A DNA stretch of 64,000 bases from Enterococcus_K sp051713825 (GTDB taxonomy: Bacteria; Bacillota; Bacilli; Lactobacillales; Enterococcaceae), in NCBI RefSeq assembly GCF_051713825.1, contig NZ_JBIOQR010000001.1:1612001-1676000 (forward strand), given 5' to 3'. The notes under the pieces were generated by a model, which was not told the DNA's origin, did not search any database, and saw only the letters and a list, made by a program, of their open reading frames with translations. The translations under genes and the position numbers were made by a program. Below are positions 52,709-62,162 of the stretch, in pieces (positions within the stretch are counted from its first letter, which is position 1; every line of letters begins with the position of its first letter).

Positions 52709-55129
52709 ATGTTAGTATCTTATAAATGGTTAAATGAATATTTAGATTTATCAAAGGTCTCTCCAAAAGAGCTAGCAGATACAATGTCTGTAACTGGGAT
52801 TGAAGTGGAGGGAATTGATGTTCCTGAGGAGGGTTTGAAAAAAATCGTTGTCGGAGAAGTCAAAGAATGTATCCCACATCCTGACTCAGATCACTTGTCT
52901 ATTTGCCAAGTTGATATTGGTGAAGAGGAGCTGTCTCAGATTGTTTGCGGCGCACCTAACGTAAAGGCCGGAATCAAAGTCATCGTAGCCTTACCTGGTT
53001 CAAGAATTACAGGAAACGTAAAAATTAAAAAAGGGAAAATGCGTGGTCAAGTCTCTAATGGAATGATTTGTTCGTTAGAAGAATTAGGCTTTTCAGATAG
53101 CGTTGTTCCAAAAGAGTACTCAGAAGGAATTTATTATTTACCAGAAGATGCGGTGAATGGTTCGGCTGTTTTCTCCTATCTTGAAATGGACGATTCAATT
53201 ATTGAGTTATCTATTACACCAAACCGTGCAGATGCGTTATCCATCCGAGGAGTGGCTCATGAAGTAGGAGCTATCTATCGTCAAACACCGACTTTTAATG
53301 ATGAAGTTTTAGTAGAGTCTGCTGAAAAGGCAAGTGACAAGATTGCTGTATCAGTTACTGATACGGTTGATTCACCCGCTTACCAAATTCGTATCATCGA
53401 AAATGTAAAAATTGAGCCTAGCCCACAGTGGTTACAAAATCGTTTGATGAATGAAGGAATTCGTCCAATTAACAATGTTGTTGATGTGACCAATTACATC
53501 TTACTATTATTTGGCCAACCTCTGCATGCGTTTGACTACGATAAATTAGAGAGTAAAGAAATCTTAGTTCGTCGAGCAAATGCTGGCGAAACACTGATCA
53601 CTTTAGACGGTGAAACAAGAGAATTAACCACTGATAATATTGTTATCACAAATGGCAAAGAACCAGTTGCTTTGGCAGGAGTTATGGGGGGCGCAAACTC
53701 TGAAATTTCTTCTGAAACGACAACGGTTGCTTTGGAAGCTGCGATGTTTGATAATGTCTCTATTCGCCGCACCTCAAAACACTTTAACCTTAGAAGCGAG
53801 TCTTCTTCACGTTTTGAAAAAGGGATTAATCAAGCTACAATCAGCCAAGCAAATGAGGCTGCAGCTGCATTAATTGCTAAGCTTTCAGGTGGGATTGTTT
53901 TATCAGGAGCTGTTGAGGGAGCCTCTATTGTCCCTAAAAATGTTGAAGTTTCGATTGAATTAGGTCGAATCAATGGTTATTTAGGAACGACTTTGTCAAT
54001 TGATCAAGTAAATGAGTTATTTGAAGCACTTCAATTTGACTATACAGTAGAAGGGGAAAGTTACGTCATTTCTATTCCACCACGCCGCTGGGATATTCAA
54101 ATTGAAGCAGATATCATCGAAGAGGTTGCTCGTATTTATGGTTATGATCGTTTACCATCCACTTTACCAAATGGAGAAACAGTGGCAGGTAGTTTAACAG
54201 CTGAACAATCATTAACTAGAACCGTTCGTTCAATCCTTGAAGGTAGTGGGGCAAGTGAAGCGATTAGTTATGCTTTAACAACTGAAGAAAAATCAACTCA
54301 ATTCCAAATGAGAGAAAGCCAGTTAACACGTCTAGATTGGCCAATGAGTGAAGACCGCTCTGTGTTACGAATGAACTTAATTAGTGGATTGTTAGATGAT
54401 GTGGCTTATAACGTGGCACGCAAAAATTCGAATATCTCTTTCTATGAAATTGGGAATGTTTTCTATCAAGATAAGGATGGTAAAAAGAATCTCCCATTAG
54501 AAGAAAAACATTTAGGCTTGGCTTTAACTGGTCTTAAAGAAGTTAAAAATTGGCATCAACAAAACCAAAAAGTTGATTTTTATACGCTTAAAGGAATGCT
54601 TGAAACCCTTTTTGAACAGCTTTCTGTAGTGGATATGATCGCCTATCAACCTGTCAGCAATATGGCAGATTTACATCCTGGAAGAAGTGCTGAAATATAT
54701 CTAGGGGAAGAGAAAATTGGCTTTGTTGGACAAGTCCATCCAGCAGTAGCAAAAGCCTATGATATTCCTGAGACTTACGTTGCAGAACTTAATCTACATG
54801 GTTTATTGACTACAGAGAAAAATGGGTTTGTTTATAAATCTGTCTCAAAATTCCCAGCAGTCAGCCGTGACATTGCGCTGTTAGTTTCTGAAAAAGTAAA
54901 CAACCATGAATTATCCGAAACAATCACTCAGTCAGCTGGAAAATATTTGACAAGCATTCAGCTATTTGATGTCTACCAAGGTGATTCGATTGAAGCAGGC
55001 TACAAGTCAATGGCTTATAGCTTAACCTTCTCAAACCCTGAAGCGACATTAACTGATGAAGAAATCAATAAAACGATGGATAAAGTAACGACTGCTTTGA
55101 CAGATACACATGGTGCAGTGATTCGATAG
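52709..55129 (+). CDS. pheT: Phenylalanine-tRNA ligase beta subunit
   Basis: The protein is 806 aa, of normal length. Domains in order are: the tRNA-binding EMAP-like domain (about 40-150; VGEVKECIPHPDSDHLSICQVDIG), the B3/B4 editing domain that removes Tyr mischarged on tRNA-Phe (about 210-400), the B5 domain, the inactive class II-like core, and the C-terminal anticodon-binding FDX-ACB domain (SKFPAVSRDIALLV to the end). AAGGGGGAATAAAC precedes the ATG. It is the second and last gene of the T-box unit. Confidence 0.97.
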   Translation: MLVSYKWLNEYLDLSKVSPKELADTMSVTGIEVEGIDVPEEGLKKIVVGEVKECIPHPDSDHLSICQVDIGEEELSQIVCGAPNVKAGIKVIVALPGSRITGNVKIKKGKMRGQVSNGMICSLEELGFSDSVVPKEYSEGIYYLPEDAVNGSAVFSYLEMDDSIIELSITPNRADALSIRGVAHEVGAIYRQTPTFNDEVLVESAEKASDKIAVSVTDTVDSPAYQIRIIENVKIEPSPQWLQNRLMNEGIRPINNVVDVTNYILLLFGQPLHAFDYDKLESKEILVRRANAGETLITLDGETRELTTDNIVITNGKEPVALAGVMGGANSEISSETTTVALEAAMFDNVSIRRTSKHFNLRSESSSRFEKGINQATISQANEAAAALIAKLSGGIVLSGAVEGASIVPKNVEVSIELGRINGYLGTTLSIDQVNELFEALQFDYTVEGESYVISIPPRRWDIQIEADIIEEVARIYGYDRLPSTLPNGETVAGSLTAEQSLTRTVRSILEGSGASEAISYALTTEEKSTQFQMRESQLTRLDWPMSEDRSVLRMNLISGLLDDVAYNVARKNSNISFYEIGNVFYQDKDGKKNLPLEEKHLGLALTGLKEVKNWHQQNQKVDFYTLKGMLETLFEQLSVVDMIAYQPVSNMADLHPGRSAEIYLGEEKIGFVGQVHPAVAKAYDIPETYVAELNLHGLLTTEKNGFVYKSVSKFPAVSRDIALLVSEKVNNHELSETITQSAGKYLTSIQLFDVYQGDSIEAGYKSMAYSLTFSNPEATLTDEEINKTMDKVTTALTDTHGAVIR

Positions 55130-55132
55130 ACA

Positions 55133-55178
55133 AAAAAAGTATTTATGGCTGAAGAAATTTGGCCGTAAATACTTTTCT
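55133..55178 (+). terminator. Terminator of pheST
   Basis: AGTATTTATGGC near 55139-55150 pairs with GCCGTAAATACT near 55162-55173, followed by TTTTC. Confidence 0.8.
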
Positions 55179-55210
55179 TCTCACGTGTCTGTATCACGTC
55201 TTTGCACTAA

Positions 55211-55271
55211 ACAAAAAAAACTTGAGCAAGCAGTCGTGTATCAATTGACTGACTGGCTCAAGCTTTTTTTC
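55211..55271. terminator. Terminator of trpS (bidirectional)
   Basis: AAAAAAAACTTGAGC near 55213 pairs with GCTCAAGCTTTTTTT near 55256-55270, with an inner CAGTC/GACTG stem. Read on the minus strand it ends in a T-run just after trpS. Confidence 0.8.
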
Positions 55272-55277
55272 TGTTAG

Positions 55278-56285
55278 TTAAAAATAGTTGATCCCCATTG
55301 CTGTTTTTACTTCTTTTAATGTTTGGGCAGCTACTTTTGCTGCTTCTTTACTGCCTTTTTCCAGCATGGCCATGATTGCTTCTGGATTTTTGCTTAACTC
55401 TTCACGTCGCGCACGAATAGGGGCCAATTCTTCTTCAAGCACTTCAATTAAGTAGCGTTTAATTTTCACATCACCTAAACCACCACGGCGATAGTGAGCT
55501 TTTAACTCTTCAATCTTTTCTTTGTCTTTACCAAACACATCAAGATAAGTGAAAACCATATTTCCTTCTACTTGACCAGGATCTTCTACATGAATATGAT
55601 TTGGATCGGTATACATGCTCATGACCTTCTTTTGTACAGTTTCAGCAGAATCAGCTAAATAAATTCCATTTCCGAGTGATTTACTCATTTTTCCATTGCC
55701 GTCAATTCCTGGTAAACGACCCATTCCTTTTGGAGGAAGGACCGCTTTTGGTTCAACTAAGACTTCACCATACGTATTGTTAAAGGTCTGAACGATTTCT
55801 TGTGTTTGTTCAAGCATTGGTTTTTGATCATCCCCAACAGGAACAAGGGTTGCCTTAAATGCCGTAATATCCGCTGCTTGTGAGACTGGGTAGACAAAAA
55901 AGCCAGTCGGAATACTTTCTCCAAACTTCTTTTGTTCAATTTCAGCTTTTACAGTTGGATTTCTTTTCACACGTCCGACACTAACCAAGTTTAAGAAATA
56001 CATCGTTAACTCTGCAAGTTGAGGAATCTGTGATTGAATAAAAATTGTTGTCTTTTCAGGATCCAAACCAATTGAAAGGTAATCCAAAACGACTTCTAGT
56101 AGATTATCAGAGACTTTTTGCGGATTTTTTGCATTATCTGTTAAAGCTTGCATGTCTGCAACCATTACAAATAATTTATTGTCCGGATTCTCTTGCATTT
56201 CTACACGTTTTCTTAATGACCCTACATAGTGTCCTAAATGTAAGCGCCCAGTTGGACGATCACCTGTCAAAATAATATCTGTCAT
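55278..56285 (-). CDS. trpS: Tryptophan-tRNA ligase
   Basis: A class I synthetase of 335 aa that charges tRNA-Trp. GDRPTGRLHLGHYVGSL contains the HIGH-type signature, and GNGKMSKSLGNGIYL contains KMSKS. The ATG at 56285 (MTDIILTG) follows AAGGTGG by eight bases; an ATG at 56297 would be too close to it. The gene is on the opposite strand to pheST and convergent with it. No T-box was seen upstream. Confidence 0.96.
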   Translation of the reverse strand: MTDIILTGDRPTGRLHLGHYVGSLRKRVEMQENPDNKLFVMVADMQALTDNAKNPQKVSDNLLEVVLDYLSIGLDPEKTTIFIQSQIPQLAELTMYFLNLVSVGRVKRNPTVKAEIEQKKFGESIPTGFFVYPVSQAADITAFKATLVPVGDDQKPMLEQTQEIVQTFNNTYGEVLVEPKAVLPPKGMGRLPGIDGNGKMSKSLGNGIYLADSAETVQKKVMSMYTDPNHIHVEDPGQVEGNMVFTYLDVFGKDKEKIEELKAHYRRGGLGDVKIKRYLIEVLEEELAPIRARREELSKNPEAIMAMLEKGSKEAAKVAAQTLKEVKTAMGINYF

Positions 56286-56497
56286 ATACATATCCACCTT
56301 TATTCAAATTCCATTTGGGAAAACCCATGCACTTATCATCTTACCTTTTTTTTAAGCGAGAAACAACCTATAAACTTAGCGAAAAGTATAGATGGAAAAC
56401 ATAATCATTTGTCATCGTATTTTAATCATAGTAACATCACCATGTTAGAAATTCGCACAATAGATTATGTTATTCTCAAAAATTTGATAAATTTACC

Positions 56498-56527
56498 TTT
56501 ACATCTGAGTATTTTATCCGTTATAAT
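56498..56527 (+). promoter_or_regulatory. Promoter of the amino acid ABC transporter operon
   Basis: TTTACA at 56498-56503 and TATAAT at 56522-56527 are 18 bases apart, about 60 bases before the first gene. Confidence 0.65.
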
Positions 56528-56589
56528 GTGAAATGGTTAATAAATCATGAGGATTTTTTAATCTAAATTTTAATTAGGAGCGTGACGTT

Positions 56590-57327
56590 ATGGCTATGAT
56601 CGAGTTTAAAAATGTTGAAAAATACTACGGTAAATTTCATGCATTAAAAACAATCGATTTATCCTTTGAAAAAGGTGAAGTCGTGGTTGTGATTGGGCCC
56701 TCTGGTTCAGGGAAAAGCACCATGCTTCGTTGTATCAATGGGTTAGAAACGATTACTTCAGGTGAGTTATTAATTAACGACCAGAATATCTTAGGAAAAG
56801 ATGTCAAATTGACAGAAATTCGTAAAAATATTGGTATGGTCTTCCAACATTTTAATTTGTACCCAAATAAAACGGTGTTAGAAAACATCACGTTGGCCCC
56901 AATAAAAGTCTTAAAACAAGACGAAGCAACGGCAATCAAAAACGCCGAAAAATTTCTAAAAAAAGTGGATATGTACGACCGAAAAGATTCGTATCCATCT
57001 ATGTTATCAGGAGGACAACAACAACGTGTCGCAATCGCACGTGGCTTAGCCATGAATCCTGCGATGCTGCTTTTTGATGAGCCAACTTCTGCATTAGATC
57101 CAGAGATGATTGGTGATGTGCTGAACGTCATGAAAAAACTCGCACGTGATGGTATGTCGATGATTGTTGTGACACATGAAATGGGCTTTGCCAAAGAAGT
57201 AGCAGACCGAGTTATCTTTATGGCGGATGGAGAAGTCTTAGAAGACAGTCGTGATGTGTTCGGCTTTTTTGATAATCCCAAAGAAGAACGCGCGAAACAA
57301 TTTTTGAGCAAAATTATTGATCACTAA
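56590..57327 (+). CDS. Polar amino acid ABC transporter, ATP-binding protein (GlnQ-like)
   Basis: The protein is 245 aa. It is the ATPase of a type I importer for glutamine, glutamate or a related amino acid. Walker A is GPSGSGKSTM, the signature is LSGGQQQRVAIARGLA, Walker B is LLFDEPTSALDPE, and the switch His is in VVTHEM. AGGAGCGTGAC precedes the ATG. It is the first gene of four spaced by 12-15 bases (ATPase, binding protein, two permeases). Confidence 0.95.
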   Translation: MAMIEFKNVEKYYGKFHALKTIDLSFEKGEVVVVIGPSGSGKSTMLRCINGLETITSGELLINDQNILGKDVKLTEIRKNIGMVFQHFNLYPNKTVLENITLAPIKVLKQDEATAIKNAEKFLKKVDMYDRKDSYPSMLSGGQQQRVAIARGLAMNPAMLLFDEPTSALDPEMIGDVLNVMKKLARDGMSMIVVTHEMGFAKEVADRVIFMADGEVLEDSRDVFGFFDNPKEERAKQFLSKIIDH

Positions 57328-57340
57328 AAGGAGGATCTTT

Positions 57341-58156
57341 ATGAAATTTTTAAAATCATCTCTTTCAGTCTTTGCACTGGGGCTCCTTTTATTTATGCTT
57401 TCGGCTTGTAAAATAAACAGTGTCGCAAATGAAGATGTCATGGCACGAACAGAAAAAACACCCGAAATTGTCTGGGGAGTCAAATATGATACTCGTTTGT
57501 TTGGTATGATGAATGTCGAGACAAGTCAAGTAGAGGGCTTTGACATTGATATAGCCAAAGAAATTACGAAGGAAATGCTGGGGGATGAGGCGAAAGCAAC
57601 CTTTGTTGAAGTGACCTCAAAAACCCGGATTCCACTGCTTAGAAATGGCAATATCGATGCAATTATCGCAACGATGACGATTACTGATGAGAGAAAAAAA
57701 CAAGTCGACTTCTCTGATGTTTATTTTGATGCAGGGCAATCTCTACTTGTAAAAAAGGGCAGCGAAATTACGAATGTTAAAGATTTGAACAGTGAAACAA
57801 CTGTTCTTGCAGTTAAAGGATCTACCTCTGCTATCAATATTCGTGAACATGCACCTGATGCAAAAATTCTTGAATTGGAAAACTATGCAGAAGCCTTTAC
57901 CGCTCTACAATCAGGGCAGGGAGTCGCAATGACAACGGATAATGCTATTTTGCTTGGGATGGCTTCTGAAAATCCTAACTACACATTAGTAGGTGGAAAC
58001 TTTACACAGGAACCTTATGGCATCGCAATAGATAAAGGCCAAACTGCCTTTTTAAAAGCTGTCAATCAAGCACTTGAAGAAATGCATAAAAATGGAACTT
58101 ATGACAAAGTCTATCAAAAATGGTTCCCTAATTCGACAGATGGAAAAGTTCAGTAA
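57341..58156 (+). CDS. Amino acid ABC transporter, substrate-binding lipoprotein
   Basis: The protein is 271 aa. The signal peptide (KFLKSSLSVFALGLLLFMLSAC) has a lipobox with Cys24 (LSAC), so it is anchored outside the membrane. The mature part is a type 3 solute-binding protein: VKYDTRLFGMMNVETSQVEGFDIDIAKEI, RIPLLRNGNIDAIIATMTITDERKK. The Arg in TMTITDER and the VKGSTSA stretch are expected ligand contacts in glutamine/glutamate binders. The ATG at 57341 follows AAAGGAGGATC; the TTG at 57317 lies inside the upstream gene. Confidence 0.94.
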   Translation: MKFLKSSLSVFALGLLLFMLSACKINSVANEDVMARTEKTPEIVWGVKYDTRLFGMMNVETSQVEGFDIDIAKEITKEMLGDEAKATFVEVTSKTRIPLLRNGNIDAIIATMTITDERKKQVDFSDVYFDAGQSLLVKKGSEITNVKDLNSETTVLAVKGSTSAINIREHAPDAKILELENYAEAFTALQSGQGVAMTTDNAILLGMASENPNYTLVGGNFTQEPYGIAIDKGQTAFLKAVNQALEEMHKNGTYDKVYQKWFPNSTDGKVQ

Positions 58157-58168
58157 GGAGGAGAGACC

Positions 58169-58816
58169 ATGAGTCAATTATTTCAGACCTATTCTGGAAT
58201 GTTTCTTGAAGGCTTTAAAATAACGATATTATCAAGCTTATTAGCACTATTTTTTAGTTTGATTATCGGGACGCTTATGGCTATTTTTCAGCTATCTGGT
58301 AATAAATTTATCCGTGGCATAGCAAAAGCTTATGTAGAATTTTTCAGAAATATTCCTTTATTAATTATCGTAATGTTTTTCTATGTAGTGGTTCCTCTTT
58401 ATTGGATGAGCTTTGACGGGTTTCAAGCAGGAACTATTGGATTAACTATCTACACATCCGCATTTATCGCTGAGACCGTACGTTCAGGAATTCAAACCGT
58501 TCCTAAAGGGCAGACCGAAGCTGGTTTGTCTTCAGGATTTACCTACTCAGAAACTATGCGTTATATTATCTTACCTCAAGCGTTTAAAATTGTTGTTCCC
58601 CCATTAGGCAACCAATTTATTAACTTGGTAAAAAATTCCTCTATCTTAGCGATGGTCGCTGGGGTTGATTTGATGTACCAAGGGGACTTGATTGCAAGTA
58701 CCACCTTCAATACCTTTGATACATATATTATCGTTGGTTTGTTCTATTTAGTAATTACTTTACCGTTATCTTATTTAATGGTTTATTTAGAAAAACGATG
58801 GGCCATCCGCTCATAG
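58169..58816 (+). CDS. Amino acid ABC transporter permease (first)
   Basis: The protein is 215 aa with five transmembrane segments of the HisMQ type. The EAA loop that contacts the ATPase is visible as QTVPKGQTEAGLSSGFTYSETMRYIILPQA, and PLGNQFINLVKNSS follows. AAGGAGGAGAG precedes the ATG. It pairs with the next permease to form the heterodimeric channel. Confidence 0.94.
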   Translation: MSQLFQTYSGMFLEGFKITILSSLLALFFSLIIGTLMAIFQLSGNKFIRGIAKAYVEFFRNIPLLIIVMFFYVVVPLYWMSFDGFQAGTIGLTIYTSAFIAETVRSGIQTVPKGQTEAGLSSGFTYSETMRYIILPQAFKIVVPPLGNQFINLVKNSSILAMVAGVDLMYQGDLIASTTFNTFDTYIIVGLFYLVITLPLSYLMVYLEKRWAIRS

Positions 58817-58831
58817 AAAGGAGAGTTCTCT

Positions 58832-59488
58832 ATGGATTTCAGTCAAGCATTTTCGTGGATTAATATCCGCTTTTTATTAGAAGGCCTGTTAGTGACCATT
58901 GAAGTCTCTCTGGTTTCTATTATTTTTAGCTTTATTATCGGTGGATTGGTCGGAATCATCCGCTTTACAAAAATCCCGTATTTTTCAAAAATCATCGGCG
59001 TTATTACTGATGTTATCAGAAATGTGCCTCTTTTACTTATCATTTTCTTTGCTTATTTTGCCTTACCACAAGTTGGTATTCGTTTAAGTATTTTCTGGTC
59101 AGCAGTAGCTGCTTTGACTATCTTTGAGTCAGCGATGTTATCGGAAATCTTTCGTGCAGGATTAAATGCTGTTCCTAAAGGGCAGATGGAAGCTGGTTTG
59201 TCTACTGGGCTGAATTATGTCCAAACAATGGCTATGATTGTTTTTCCCCAAGCACTCAAATCAATGACACCTGCAATTCTCAGTCAATTAATTTCTTTGA
59301 TTAAAGATACTTCACTAGCGGTGATTATCTCACTGCCAGAGCTGACACATAATGCAAAAATTATTTATGGACAAAATTCAAACTATGTCATTCCCATGTT
59401 TATTGCTATGACCTTTTTCTATTTTGTGGTTTGTTATGCTCTTTCATTATTGTCTAAGTATTTGGAATCTAGACAGTACAACTATTAA
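58832..59488 (+). CDS. Amino acid ABC transporter permease (second)
   Basis: The protein is 218 aa and homologous to its neighbour (NAVPKGQMEAGLSTGLNYVQTMAMIVFPQALKSMTP). It has five transmembrane segments. AAAGGAGAG precedes the ATG. It is the last gene of the operon; a terminator follows at 59522. Confidence 0.94.
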   Translation: MDFSQAFSWINIRFLLEGLLVTIEVSLVSIIFSFIIGGLVGIIRFTKIPYFSKIIGVITDVIRNVPLLLIIFFAYFALPQVGIRLSIFWSAVAALTIFESAMLSEIFRAGLNAVPKGQMEAGLSTGLNYVQTMAMIVFPQALKSMTPAILSQLISLIKDTSLAVIISLPELTHNAKIIYGQNSNYVIPMFIAMTFFYFVVCYALSLLSKYLESRQYNY

Positions 59489-59521
59489 ACGATTCTGATA
59501 GTTTTGTCACCAATTGAATAT

Positions 59522-59600
59522 AAATGACGGTTCACTAAGTCATTCTTTTCGTTAGAACATACCTAACGTGACAAGAATTTCTTAAATGAACCGTCATTTT
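59522..59600. terminator. Terminator of the ABC operon
   Basis: AAATGACGGTTCA at 59522-59534 pairs with TGAACCGTCATTT at 59587-59599, with inner AAGTCATTCTT/AAGAATTTCTT-like pairing. It also serves the minus-strand gene at 59603. Confidence 0.8.
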
Positions 59601-59602
59601 AT

Positions 59603-59821
59603 TTAACTAGGAGGAAAATTCGTGCCACCATTTTGAGGGGGAATAGGTGGTAATAATTCACCTAAATGATCCTTATCTTTCGTTTCCTCAGGAGTTTGCT
59701 CATTTTCGTCATTGTCTAAATTTAGTTCTCTTTCCACTTCATCTAATTCTTCAAATTTTTTCCCATGTTTGGTTTCTTTTGCAATATCAGCGAGTTTTTT
59801 ATCAAAGTCTTTATCAGGCAT
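59603..59821 (-). CDS. Small acidic protein of unknown function
   Basis: The protein is 72 aa, strongly acidic (DEVERELNLDNDENEQTPEE), with a Pro-rich end (LLPPIPPQNGGTNFPPS). AGAGGAGGAAT precedes the ATG on the minus strand. It is probably disordered. No family is recognised. Confidence 0.65.
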   Translation of the reverse strand: MPDKDFDKKLADIAKETKHGKKFEELDEVERELNLDNDENEQTPEETKDKDHLGELLPPIPPQNGGTNFPPS

Positions 59822-59995
59822 AACAAATTCCTCCTCTCATTTGACTCTAGAATAACACGCTTGGGAAAAAGGATAAAATAAAACGCTTTCTTAAGTTTTT
59901 CTAAAGAAAAGAAAACTTGAAAATTCTTTATAAAAAGGGGACAATGGAGAGTGTGAAACAGATGTATTTCATTTCCTAATAAAGGATGGATAAAT

Positions 59996-60811
59996 TTGCA
60001 TAATAAACAACCCATTGGATTTATAGACTCTGGTGTAGGAGGCTTAACGGTCGTTAAAGAAGCGTTAAAGCAGCTACCTAATGAAAATATTCTGTATGTT
60101 GGTGATACAGCGCGTTGCCCATACGGCCCTCGACCAGCTGCCCAAGTGATTGAGTATACTTGGCAGATGACTCGTTATTTAATGAAAAAAGATATTAAAA
60201 TGTTAGTGATTGCTTGTAACACAGCGACAGCGGTTGCTTTAGAGGAGATCAAAGCTGCCTTACCAATTCCTGTTGTGGGTGTGATTCTCCCTGGTACTCG
60301 TGCTGCTTTAAAAGCAACAAAAAATAATCGAATTGGCATCATTGGGACGATTGGAACGATTAAAAGCGGTTCTTATGAAGAGGCTTTAACACAGAAAGCC
60401 CCGAATACGACTCTTTCTAGCTTGGCTTGCCCAAGATTTGTACCGATTGTTGAAAGTAATGAGTACCATTCCTCTGTGGCAAAAAAAATCGTTGCTGAAA
60501 CGTTACAGCCCTTAAAACTAAAACAATTAGATACTTTGATATTAGGCTGTACGCATTATCCACTTTTGCGACCGATTATTCAGAATGTTATGGGACACAG
60601 TGTTACCTTAATTGATTCTGGTGCGGAAACGGTCGGAGAAGTCAGTATGTTACTCGATTATTTTGCTATCGCGAATGCCCCACAAGCATCGAATCAAAAA
60701 ACATGTGAATTCTACACAACAGGATCAGCAAATATGTTCGAAGAAATTGCCAACAGTTGGTTAAATTTAACAAAAATTTCAGTCACTCATATAGACTTAG
60801 GAGCGTGCTAA
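59996..60811 (+). CDS. murI: Glutamate racemase
   Basis: The protein is 271 aa. It makes D-glutamate for peptidoglycan. It begins PIGFIDSGVGGLTVVKE, with catalytic cysteines in IACNTATAV and LGCTHYPLL. VGDTARCPYGPRP is also conserved. The start is TTG at 59996 after AAAGGATGG. The bifunctional rph/rdgB gene begins two bases after the stop, so they are co-transcribed. Confidence 0.95.
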   Translation: MHNKQPIGFIDSGVGGLTVVKEALKQLPNENILYVGDTARCPYGPRPAAQVIEYTWQMTRYLMKKDIKMLVIACNTATAVALEEIKAALPIPVVGVILPGTRAALKATKNNRIGIIGTIGTIKSGSYEEALTQKAPNTTLSSLACPRFVPIVESNEYHSSVAKKIVAETLQPLKLKQLDTLILGCTHYPLLRPIIQNVMGHSVTLIDSGAETVGEVSMLLDYFAIANAPQASNQKTCEFYTTGSANMFEEIANSWLNLTKISVTHIDLGAC

Positions 60812-60813
60812 AC

Positions 60814-62157
60814 ATGCGTCATGATAGAAGAAATGAACGAGAATTAAGAAAGATAACCATTCAAACCAATGTCTTCAAACACCCAGAAGGTTCTGTTTTG
60901 ATTTCATTTGGCGACACACAAGTTATTTGTTCGGCAACCGTTGAAGATTCAGTTCCGCCTTTTTTAAGAGGGGAAGGAAAAGGCTGGATCACAGCTGAAT
61001 ATAGTATGTTGCCTCGTGCAACCAATACTAGAAACCGTCGTGAAAGTGCAAAAGGCAAGATTACTGGTCGTACAATGGAAATTCAACGTCTGATTGGGCG
61101 TGCGCTTCGTGCGGTGATTGATTTAGAAAAATTGGGTGAACGAAGCATAATCGTTGACTGTGATGTGATTCAAGCAGACGGAGGCACACGAACAGCTAGT
61201 ATTACAGGTGGTTTTGTGGCACTAAGATTAGCTGTGAACCATCTTCTTCAGATGAAAGAACTAACAGAAGACCCGATAAAAGAACATCTAGCAGCAGTTA
61301 GTGTTGGTATTTTACCAGATGGTTCCTGTGTGGCTGATTTAGATTATGTGGAAGATTCTTCAGCACTTGTAGATATGAATCTTGTTATGACGGAATCTGG
61401 CAAGTTTGTCGAGATTCAAGGAACCGGTGAAGAGGCCACCTTTGATGGTGATGAATTAAATACGATGTTGTATTATGGAAAACGAACAATTGAAGATTTG
61501 ATTGCTTATCAAAAGGAAGCCTTATTAGCCGCCGAACATATTTCTTATGAATCTTCAGAGAATACGATTGTGATTGCTACAAGAAACAAAGGCAAGGCCA
61601 AAGAATTTGAAGCGTTGTTTGCAGCATCTGGTTATTCAGTCAAAACACTTTTGGATTATCCAGAACTGCCAGATATTGAAGAAACAGGTAAAACCTTTGA
61701 AGAAAATGCTCGCCTGAAAGCAGAAACCATCGCGCAGATTATTCAACAACCTGTATTAGCGGATGACTCAGGGCTAAAAGTCGATGCATTAGGTGGAATG
61801 CCAGGTATCTATTCTGCTCGTTTTGCTGGAGAACCAACCAGTGATGCGGCAAATAATGCCAAACTATTACATGAATTAACGGATGTTGTAGATGCAAAAC
61901 GACAAGCACAATTTCATTGTACGCTCGTTTTTGCAGCACCAGAGAAAGAAAGCCTAGTTGTTTGTGCCGAGTGGGAAGGATCGATTGGGCGCATTCCTCG
62001 AGGTGAAAATGGTTTTGGATATGACCCATTATTTATTGTCGCTGGTCTAAACAAAACTTCGGCAGAGCTTGACCCTTCCGAAAAAAATAAACGAAGCCAT
62101 CGTGGACAAGCTATGGAAAAATTAAAAACAGAATGGCAGAAATGGTTGGAGGCCTAA
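60814..62157 (+). CDS. Fused ribonuclease PH / non-canonical purine NTP pyrophosphatase
   Basis: One frame of 447 aa joins two enzymes. Residues 1-about 240 are RNase PH, a phosphorolytic 3'-exonuclease that trims tRNA (MRHDRRNERELR, GKGWITAEYSMLPRAT, DCDVIQADGGTRTASI). Residues about 250-447 are RdgB/HAM1, which hydrolyses dITP and XTP (TIVIATRNKGKAKEFEALF, LADDSGLKVDALGG, ENGFGYDPLFIV). Both halves keep their key motifs. The ATG at 60814 follows TTAGGAGCG. The fusion is known in some Lactobacillales. The phosphodiesterase gene starts six bases after the stop. Confidence 0.95.
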   Translation: MRHDRRNERELRKITIQTNVFKHPEGSVLISFGDTQVICSATVEDSVPPFLRGEGKGWITAEYSMLPRATNTRNRRESAKGKITGRTMEIQRLIGRALRAVIDLEKLGERSIIVDCDVIQADGGTRTASITGGFVALRLAVNHLLQMKELTEDPIKEHLAAVSVGILPDGSCVADLDYVEDSSALVDMNLVMTESGKFVEIQGTGEEATFDGDELNTMLYYGKRTIEDLIAYQKEALLAAEHISYESSENTIVIATRNKGKAKEFEALFAASGYSVKTLLDYPELPDIEETGKTFEENARLKAETIAQIIQQPVLADDSGLKVDALGGMPGIYSARFAGEPTSDAANNAKLLHELTDVVDAKRQAQFHCTLVFAAPEKESLVVCAEWEGSIGRIPRGENGFGYDPLFIVAGLNKTSAELDPSEKNKRSHRGQAMEKLKTEWQKWLEA

Positions 62158-62162
62158 ATTTT

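Noticed and set aside
56637..57311. 224-codon frame antisense to the ABC ATPase gene
   Set aside because: It is a shadow of a well-supported gene, with no ribosome site or recognisable domain.
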